From Actinomadura mexicana (GTDB lineage: Bacteria; Actinomycetota; Actinomycetes; Streptosporangiales; Streptosporangiaceae): 64,000 nucleotides of DNA. Shown piece after piece: positions 58,371 to 64,000 of this stretch (positions are counted from its first letter, which is position 1; each line of letters begins with the position of its first letter). Position numbers and translations under genes: made by a program. The notes beneath the pieces were generated by a model. That model made no database searches and was not told where the DNA came from. It saw only the letters and a list, made by a program, of their open reading frames with translations. The stretch lies in the NCBI RefSeq assembly GCF_900188105.1, contig NZ_FZNP01000005.1, forward strand, positions 476,344 through 540,343. The letters run 5' to 3'.

Positions 58371-59261
58371 ATGCGCATCGGACTGTTCGCCATCGCCGGA
58401 ACGGCCCCGTTGGACGACATCGTCACGCAGGTCCGCCTCGCCCGGGACGCCGGACTCGACAGCGTCTTCTTCGGGCACGCGGGCTCCTGGGACGCCCTCA
58501 TGACCACCGCGGTCGCCGGACGCGAGGCCCCTGGCATCGAGGTGGGCACCGCGATCGTCCCGACGTACCCGCGCCACCCCCTCGCGCTGGCGAGCCAGGC
58601 GCTCACCGCGCAGGCCATGACGGGCGGCCGCTTCACCCTCGGCATCGGCCCGAGCCACCCGCAGGTCATCGAGGGATCACATGGCATCTCCTACGAGCGT
58701 CCGGCGCGGCACGTCCGGGAGTACCTGTCCGCCCTGCGTCCGCTGCTGCGCGGCGAGAGTGTCGACTACCACGGCGAGACACTGACCACGGTGGGATCAG
58801 TGGAGGCGCCGGGCGCGACCCCGCCGCCGGTGCTCGTATCGGCGCTGGGCCCGGCCATGCTGCGCATCGCGGGCGAACTCGCCGACGGCACCGTGACGAC
58901 CTGGGTGGGCGCCGACGCGATCGCCGACCACATCGTCCCGTCCATCACCAAGGCCGCCGAATCCGCGGGACGCCCCGCACCGCGCGTGCTGGCAGGCGCC
59001 ATAGTGGCCCTCACCGACGACCCGGACAGCGTCCGCCGCGACCTGGCCGCTCAGTTCGGCGCAGCGTCAGACTTCCCCGCCTACCGCGCCGTCCTCGACC
59101 GCCAGGGCCTGTCCGGCGTCCACGAGACGGTCATCGCAGGCGACGAGGAAACGGTCACCCGCGAACTGCGCCGCTTCGCCGACGCCGGCGCCACCGACCT
59201 ACTGATCAGCCCCCGCGGCGCCCTGACCGAACTCCTGCCCCTCGCCGCCTCCCTACGCTGA
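58371..59261 (+). CDS. Luciferase-like (LLM, probably F420-dependent) oxidoreductase
   Basis: 296 aa from ATG 58371; frame extends upstream but that is inside the promoter and TetR gene. TIM-barrel luciferase family: VRLARDAGLDSVFFGHAG, TAIVPTYPRHPLALASQALTAQ, GGRFTLGIGPSHPQVIEG and GTVTTWVGADAI. This branch is mostly coenzyme-F420-dependent in actinomycetes. Substrate unknown. Regulated probably by the divergent TetR. Confidence 0.88.
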   Translation: MRIGLFAIAGTAPLDDIVTQVRLARDAGLDSVFFGHAGSWDALMTTAVAGREAPGIEVGTAIVPTYPRHPLALASQALTAQAMTGGRFTLGIGPSHPQVIEGSHGISYERPARHVREYLSALRPLLRGESVDYHGETLTTVGSVEAPGATPPPVLVSALGPAMLRIAGELADGTVTTWVGADAIADHIVPSITKAAESAGRPAPRVLAGAIVALTDDPDSVRRDLAAQFGAASDFPAYRAVLDRQGLSGVHETVIAGDEETVTRELRRFADAGATDLLISPRGALTELLPLAASLR

Positions 59262-59278
59262 CCACGCGCCGACCTGTT

Positions 59279-59932
59279 CGAGGCAAGGGCGTCCTGACTG
59301 GGTATCCCCCGCGAAGGCAAGTGCTCGCCGCGGCCGAGCGTGCGCGATCGGACATGCGCCAGTACGTCGTCCTTGCTCTGCTCACCGGCGCGAAGTTCGC
59401 CGTGTACGTCTGGCGTTCCGTCAGGGCGCGCGGTGACACCAGGACCAAGAAGTCCCGCCGCACGCTCAAACTCCCCCAGCGGTGCGTGGTGGCCCTACGT
59501 GACCGCTGGGGGGCTCTCCCCCAGCCGCTCGACCCGGAAGCGCTGGTGTTCGCCGGTGAGGCCGGCGCCGTGCGGGGGGCGATGACCGTACTCCGGGCGT
59601 TCCGCCGCGAGGTCATCGCGCTGGCGGGGTTGGATCCGGACGCCTGGACGCCGCGTGAGTTGCGGCACAGCTTCGTAGCCCTGTTGTCGGACAGCGGGAT
59701 GCCGCTGGACGAGATTGCGCTGCTGGTGGGCCACAGCGGGACGCAGGTCACGGAGAAGGTGTACCGGCAGCAGATCCGGCCCGTGATCCAGGACGGCGCA
59801 CAGGCCATGGATCTGATCTTCCCGAACTCCAACTACGAACGTTCGGTACTCGCTTCGGTACTCACTACGGCAGTCAGGCCCGTTCCCAGCGTGGGGAACG
59901 GGCCTGACCTGCGAGTTCAAGATGTGGAGTAA
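59279..59932 (+). pseudogene. Broken tyrosine recombinase (integrase), C-terminal part with internal deletion
   Basis: The frame keeps the C-terminal catalytic part: ELRHSFVALLSDSGMPLDEIALLVGHSG and VYRQQIRP (His-x-x-Arg region, His of LVGHSG and Tyr). The piece after VLALLTGA jumps straight to VYVWRSVRARGDTRTKKSRRTL. About 25-30 residues are missing, including the first catalytic Arg (family TGAR..EL). The N-terminal arm-binding region is also absent; the homologous part starts about 59279. It is a dead relic of an integrative element. Confidence 0.75.
59875..59906 (+). terminator. Hairpin at the integrase 3' end
   Basis: Perfect 13-bp stem CAGGCCCGTTCCC/GGGAACGGGCCTG with a 6-nt loop. It lies inside the last codons of the integrase frame, so the last ~20 residues are hairpin-coded; it may be the terminator of the former element. 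Confidence 0.65.
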
Positions 59933-60288
59933 GCTCCCGCGATTGGACTCGAAGCATCTTTGACGGTGCCTCACCCAGCGTCGCGCTGTACGCCCCATGC
60001 GTTGACCGTCCCCGGAAGTCCGCAGGGGTCCGCGCCGAGCCGCGCTGGCCGTCAAGCACTTCGTCAGGCGCGCAGCTCTCTCCTGAGGGACCCACGAGAG
60101 ATAGGTAGCCGCAGGCAGCATGCCGTGACGCACGATCCAGAGAAGCCCTGGTCATCCCTGATGACGGCCAGGGCTTTTTCTGTTTCCAGTCTGGGCCGAG
60201 CAAGGGAACTTCAATGCCGAACCACAGCGGCCGGCCAGTCCACTCCCCCACAACACGATGCCTGCCACCTCCGGTCGACCACACGAAC
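59933..60288. other. 356-bp gene-free stretch after the integrase relic
   Basis: No gene seen. It holds TTCGAGTCC-like sequence near 59950 (minus strand) that is not a tRNA, and the terminator at 60143-60179. GC falls gradually from here toward 60300. Likely former attachment-site DNA of the integrated element; no direct repeats could be matched within the window. Confidence 0.4.
60143..60179 (+). terminator. Rho-independent-like terminator
   Basis: AAGCCCTGG...CCAGGGCTT outer stem with GTCATC-CCT-GATGAC inside, then TTT. No gene directly precedes it on the + strand, suggesting that something was lost upstream. Confidence 0.75.
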
Positions 60289-60738
60289 CTAGACTCCACT
60301 TTGAGGATGGCTCCGTAAAGTGAAAGTTAACCCAAGGGAGAAAACTTGAGGAATTAGAAGTACTGCCATACTGAAAAGTATACTGAGGAAATTCAAGTTG
60401 CCTTGGTCAACATACTTTGAACTCATGGCGGCAAATGCCATGAGTATGCCGACCACACTAAGCGCGCCACCATATCGGCCGATTCCCCATCTTTGCCTGA
60501 CGCTGATGGCTATCACTACGGGTCCAGCAATATATGCACCGGCACTGGCTACTGCATATAGCCACCCAGGAGTCGGGTGGCCATATTCGTTGCCATAGAC
60601 GCGAACTGTTGGGAAGAAGAATACTGCAACGCCTATCAAGGTCGATGCCGTCCAGCTTGCTGCCGAAGCCCTCGCGATTTTCGCGGCTATGGGACGTGTG
60701 TGTCCTCTCCCCCTGGGGGAGTTATGTCCGGCAGGCAT
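60289..60738 (-). CDS. Lower-GC four-helix membrane protein of unknown function
   Basis: 149 aa from ATG 60738. Four hydrophobic segments (about residues 28-48, 58-78, 88-108, 118-140) and a basic N-terminus. Codons are much more AT-rich than in the rest of the window (for example ATA, TTA, AGT, AAA), so the gene is probably foreign. No family recognised. It stands alone and faces the integrase relic. Confidence 0.6.
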   Translation of the reverse strand: MPAGHNSPRGRGHTRPIAAKIARASAASWTASTLIGVAVFFFPTVRVYGNEYGHPTPGWLYAVASAGAYIAGPVVIAISVRQRWGIGRYGGALSVVGILMAFAAMSSKYVDQGNLNFLSILFSMAVLLIPQVFSLGLTFTLRSHPQSGV

Positions 60739-61281
60739 GACCCCAGACTATCGAAAGACGCTCCCATATAGGTGAGAGACGTCGCTCGCGCCGCGCGGCT
60801 CAGCCCCGAACGAGAAGCACAGAGGGCAAGGCTCGCCGAGCTGGAGAGCGTCTGGCTCAACCAGTAATGCTTTGAACTGCTTGCGCAGCTGAAGGCATGC
60901 CGGACGACCCGGCCAAGGCGCCCGAGGCGACGAGTACACCGGACATTGTCCCTGCCCAACGGCGGGCAATGTAGGACGTCGTGAACGATCACCGGCCCGT
61001 GCACCATCGTGATCACGCACGGGCCTGCGTGGTGCATGGGCAGACTCGAACCGACAGGTTTGCTACGGCGTCACCGCCGGCGCTCGCCACGGCGGCGGCA
61101 AAGCGAACCGGATATTTCGGCCCAACTAGAAGTGGATTTATTCGCAACCCGTTTTGTGAGATATGCAGCAAGGGCCCCAGTCCGGCTGGAATGGCGTATA
61201 TCCTTCCGCAAGGTCACCTGCCCGTCTGGGGAGGCGGGAGGTAACGGGGGCCGCACTTACGCAGCTGGACGGGGTGTCAAG
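60739..61281. other. 543-bp accessory gap with repeats and possible small ORF
   Basis: No convincing gene. A 31-codon frame from GTG 60772 (RDVARAARLSPEREAQRARL) ends at a TAA; it could be a fragment. At 60994-61025 an inverted repeat GGCCCGTGC/GCACGGGCC overlaps another (TGCACCA/TGGTGCA, 61000-61036). The stretch before 61282 should hold the promoter of the amyloid-motif pair. Low GC relative to the window. Confidence 0.4.
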
Positions 61282-61680
61282 GTGAGTGACCATGCTCAAC
61301 TGGTGGCTATGGCCGGCGCGGCCGCCGCCGCTCTCGTGACGGAGATGACCAAGGAGGGCTGGACTTCGATGCGGGCCGCCGTCGCCCGGTTCTTCGGTCA
61401 CGGCGGTGAAGACGAGCAAGAGCGCCAACTGCGTCGACTCGACGCCGACCAGGCCCAGGTCTCCGAAGTGAGTACCGAGGAACTGGTCGACCGCTGGAAG
61501 CGACGCTTTCTCACGCTAGCTGAGGACTTCCCAGCCGCGGTGCAAGATCTGGCGGCTCTGGCTGCCTCTCGTCCGAACGATGCCGCCTCGCTGTCTAGCC
61601 AGAACGCAGTGGGTAATCAAGGCCCAGTAATCCAAATCGGGCGCGACAACTCCGGCGATGTGCAAATGGGGAGGAATTGA
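61282..61680 (+). CDS. Small putative effector with C-terminal amyloid-like motif
   Basis: 132 aa from GTG 61282 (GGGG 7 nt upstream); the frame continues upstream but that part has no family look. Residues 5-22 (AQLVAMAGAAAAALVTEM) are a hydrophobic helix. Residues 25-95 are helical and charged, with EELVDRWKRRFLTLAEDFP. After a Ser/Ala/Asn linker the end is GNQGPVIQIGRDNSGDVQMG (111-130), a short beta-type motif that closely resembles one at the start of the next protein. Stop is 2 bp before that gene. I infer an effector that joins the sensor by amyloid templating; small actinobacterial proteins with this build are known to me but uncharacterised. Confidence 0.7.
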   Translation: MSDHAQLVAMAGAAAAALVTEMTKEGWTSMRAAVARFFGHGGEDEQERQLRRLDADQAQVSEVSTEELVDRWKRRFLTLAEDFPAAVQDLAALAASRPNDAASLSSQNAVGNQGPVIQIGRDNSGDVQMGRN

Positions 61681-61682
61681 GC

Positions 61683-63908
61683 GTGCCGGAAGAACCGCTA
61701 GGCGCTCGTCCGTCTCAATACGCACAGGGCAATACCGCCCCATTCATTCAGATCGCGGGGCCCAACTCAGGGCACATCAACCTCAATCAGCGGCCAAAGC
61801 TGCCCTTCCACCCCGTGCCGCCAAAAGACCTCACCGCGGCCACGGACCCGCTGTGGGCACGCACCTCCACCCCTCAGCACGTGAGGAAAGCGCTCAGCTT
61901 GGACGGGCTGGCCGTCATTACCGGGGAACATGGGACCGGGCGCAGGACCTCGGCCCTGCGGGCATTGCGTGACTACCTCACACCGCTTGAGTCGGCGAAC
62001 CCGCACGCCGTACAGATCTATGATCTATCCCCTGACTGGGATGAGGACGAAGTTCCATCTTCGGAAATTCTTCCCGACCCACTGCCCGGACAGGGTTATG
62101 TCCTAGACGCCGCACAAAGAACCGTAACCGCGGCCACAGCGCAGGCCCTCACCTCGTGGGCGGCGGCACTCCACCAGGTCCGTTCCGGCCTGGTAGTGAT
62201 CGGCGGCCCCACGGACTGGCCAGACGGCCGACTGCCCGAGCCAGCGGTTCCCCCCGACGCCGCGCAGGTCGCCCACAAGCACCTGCTCCACCGGCTAGAG
62301 CGTCCATTTCAGGCGCACTGGCTGCAGGCCGACCCCAACAGGGCCGCGAACCGTGGGCTTTTGCGCCAGACGCCAGCCCCCGACCAAACCGGCGGCATTT
62401 TCGCCGATCTGATCCCCCGCAACGTCAGCCCGGCCAACGCTGTCCGCATCGCCGAACGTCTCGCCCAGATCGACCCGGAACATGTAGGCGCTGCGGTCCA
62501 AGCCCAGCACAACTCCGACCCCGCAGCAGCCGAGCGGGCTCACGAATACCTGCAATCCGTTCGCGAGCAGGTCCTGGAATGGACCCACTATCTAGAGAAG
62601 CTCCTCGCCGAGGGCGGTACACGTGGCCAAGACCGCGTCATGCTGCTGGCGGCCGCCTACCTTGAGGACGCTCCGCTAGAGCTATGCATTACGGCAGCCA
62701 CCGAATTCGATCCGCACGGCGACCAGACCCGCCAACGCTTCCGCGAAGGGCGCAGCCCACGGCGCCGACTGCGCGACGTCGGCGTGGACGTCACTGAGAC
62801 CGACACCGCCACATTCGCGACCAGGCCCGGCCTGGCCATGGCGGCCATTCGCACCGACTGGCACCACTGGGCCAACGAGCGCACTCAGACCCGCCAGTGG
62901 CTCCAACGGATCACCGCTCCGGGAGCAGTGGCACAGGAGTGGAGCAAACAGGTCGGTCGACGCCTGCTGGGGCTGTCACGGACTGCCGTCGCCCCTCCCT
63001 TCTTCCCCGTTCTGGAGTCATGGGCCTCAGCTGGGATTAATGACGATCGGATCACTCTCATCGCGGAGCTGCTGACCGAAGCAGCCCTCACCGAAGAACT
63101 CGCCCGGCCGGCCCACGGGAAACTCCTGGACTGGGCAGGTTCAGGAAACCCGGCCCGAAGGCAGGTCGTCGCACAAGTCTGCGCCGGTCGCTACGGCCAA
63201 CGCTGGCCTAGCCATGCCCTCGTTCGGCTCCGGCACGTCCTAGCCTATGACGATAAAGCCGCTCAGATCGCCGCCGCGGCGTTGGTGGAACACGCGTCGC
63301 AGGGCGGCCTGAAGCGGATCATCGGAACTATCGAAACGTGGCTGGAAAGATTCCCGAGCCACGCCGCAGGACCGCGCGCTTTCCTGGCACTGACCGACCC
63401 ATCGCCCCACGGCGCGGCAGCCGGCACCGTCCCCACCGGCGGGGTGGCGAGCGCCCTGATCACTCACGCTCAAAGCGCTCCGCAGATTCGCGACTTCCTC
63501 ATAACTGGATGGGCCGCCACCTTGCAGCAGCCCGACGTACGCGACTCCGCCTACCGGGTCTTGCTCGCCTGGGCCGAGGCCGTGCACCGGGGTTCGCTGG
63601 ACCGCGACGTCACCTTCGGCATCCTCACCGAAGTACGCAACCTGCACACCCCGGTGGACGCGATGTCCCGCTTCCTGTACGGCAGCCCCGAGCATGACGC
63701 CCCCGCTGTCGTCGACGCCCGATACGCCCTGGCCAACCTGAACGCCTGCACCCACGCGCCATGCCCCCGCACCGACTGCCCACTGCTTCACACCGGCAGT
63801 ACCGCCCCGCCCGAAACGGAACACCAGGGCGCCCTGGAGAAATCCTCGAACGGGCTGGATGCAAGCTCGACCGATCCGGACGCAGAAGGGAACACACCGC
63901 CGCGCTAG
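61683..63908 (+). CDS. Large NTPase-like/repeat protein with N-terminal amyloid-like motif (NLR-like)
   Basis: 741 aa from GTG 61683 (GGGGAGG 8 nt upstream; a TTG at 61677 is too close to it). Residues 16-35: GNTAPFIQIAGPNSGHINLN, the partner motif. At 75-92 LAVITGEHGTGRRTSAL is a P-loop relic: G-x4-G is kept but the Lys and Ser/Thr are Arg. GYVLDA near 145 may be the Walker B strand. Residues ~250-660 are helical repeats. Near 695 a CTHAPCPRTDCPLLH run (C-x4-C-x4-C-x3-H) may bind zinc. Architecture fits an NLR/STAND-like sensor whose N-terminus recruits the small upstream protein. Function inferred. Confidence 0.7.
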   Translation: MPEEPLGARPSQYAQGNTAPFIQIAGPNSGHINLNQRPKLPFHPVPPKDLTAATDPLWARTSTPQHVRKALSLDGLAVITGEHGTGRRTSALRALRDYLTPLESANPHAVQIYDLSPDWDEDEVPSSEILPDPLPGQGYVLDAAQRTVTAATAQALTSWAAALHQVRSGLVVIGGPTDWPDGRLPEPAVPPDAAQVAHKHLLHRLERPFQAHWLQADPNRAANRGLLRQTPAPDQTGGIFADLIPRNVSPANAVRIAERLAQIDPEHVGAAVQAQHNSDPAAAERAHEYLQSVREQVLEWTHYLEKLLAEGGTRGQDRVMLLAAAYLEDAPLELCITAATEFDPHGDQTRQRFREGRSPRRRLRDVGVDVTETDTATFATRPGLAMAAIRTDWHHWANERTQTRQWLQRITAPGAVAQEWSKQVGRRLLGLSRTAVAPPFFPVLESWASAGINDDRITLIAELLTEAALTEELARPAHGKLLDWAGSGNPARRQVVAQVCAGRYGQRWPSHALVRLRHVLAYDDKAAQIAAAALVEHASQGGLKRIIGTIETWLERFPSHAAGPRAFLALTDPSPHGAAAGTVPTGGVASALITHAQSAPQIRDFLITGWAATLQQPDVRDSAYRVLLAWAEAVHRGSLDRDVTFGILTEVRNLHTPVDAMSRFLYGSPEHDAPAVVDARYALANLNACTHAPCPRTDCPLLHTGSTAPPETEHQGALEKSSNGLDASSTDPDAEGNTPPR

Positions 63909-63927
63909 CCTCGATTTTTCGTGAGGT

Positions 63928-63954
63928 CGGTTGGGTCGCGGAGCGACCCAACCG
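63928..63954 (+). terminator. Terminator of the amyloid-motif pair
   Basis: Perfect 12-bp stem CGGTTGGGTCGC/GCGACCCAACCG with a GGA loop, then GCTCTTGGTTTT. It ends the two-gene unit, so the pair is likely a complete transcription unit. Confidence 0.9.
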
Positions 63955-64000
63955 GCTCTTGGTTTTCGGCGTCGGGTCAGCCGTTGGGCCCGACTGTCGC

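Noticed and set aside
59935..59970. TTCGAGTCC on the minus strand resembling a tRNA T-arm near the integrase relic
   Set aside because: The flanking bases do not pair (GATGC against CCAAT) and no acceptor or anticodon arm follows, so it is not a tRNA; an attachment-site remnant is possible but not supported by a second copy in the window.
61009..61281. Upstream extension of the small amyloid-motif protein to 223 residues
   Set aside because: The added part is Arg-rich and without fold-like pattern, and crosses hairpins. GTG 61282 with a G-rich site upstream fits better.

Overview
The window is very GC-rich, densely coded DNA with frequent GTG and TTG starts, 4-bp ATGA/GTGA overlaps, XRE-DUF397 pairs, an F420-type luciferase-like oxidoreductase, LprG-like and Rv1733c-like proteins and an IdeR/DmdR iron box. 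This points to an actinomycete. The mix of families suggests the Streptosporangiales (Actinomadura-like), but that placement is inference.

Layout. 1-9.7 kb: a cut-off membrane protein, a release-factor-like (baeRF3) protein, a two-component system, a CopD/CtaG fusion with CopC, a DUF5685 protein with an extreme cysteine tail, and an HTH-TPR regulator. 9.7-20.8 kb: a short PucR-type regulator, purine permease, glycerate kinase, alanine dehydrogenase, phosphatase, CsoR with its operator, a divergent MarR/DHA2 efflux pair with a strong operator, an MpaB-type oxygenase, CutA and gamma-glutamyltransferase. 21.2-30.2 kb: an APC permease, then a tight four-gene operon (NUDIX-wHTH regulator, J-domain/kinase-like protein, VWA protein, PurA-like ligase) behind three 16-bp operator repeats, then a secreted hydrolase and a BKACE enzyme. 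30.3-33.7 kb: an Rv1733c-like protein, an LprG/P55-like lipoprotein-transporter pair, a TnpB relic and tRNA-Met. 33.7-43.1 kb: enoyl-CoA hydratase, two small proteins, a zinc peptidase, a complete branched-chain-amino-acid-type ABC operon and a second MarR/MFS pair. 43.1-48.1 kb: a siderophore-uptake locus around a bidirectional iron box. 48.1-53.9 kb: a complete Mrp cation/proton antiporter operon. 54-59.3 kb: XRE-DUF397, an anti-sigma-type ATPase, two divergent genes that have both lost their 5' ends, and TetR/LLM oxidoreductase. 59.3-64 kb: accessory DNA with a broken integrase, a lower-GC membrane protein, and a two-gene pair carrying matching amyloid-like motifs.

The most interesting items are: (1) the pair at 61.3-63.9 kb, which has the architecture of a bacterial amyloid-signalling effector/NLR-like sensor system; (2) the NUDIX/J-kinase/VWA/PurA-like operon with its CTCA-N4-GAGA operator array; and (3) a short dispersed repeat that has entered three protein-coding genes without breaking their frames (PurA-like, MFS and FecCD).
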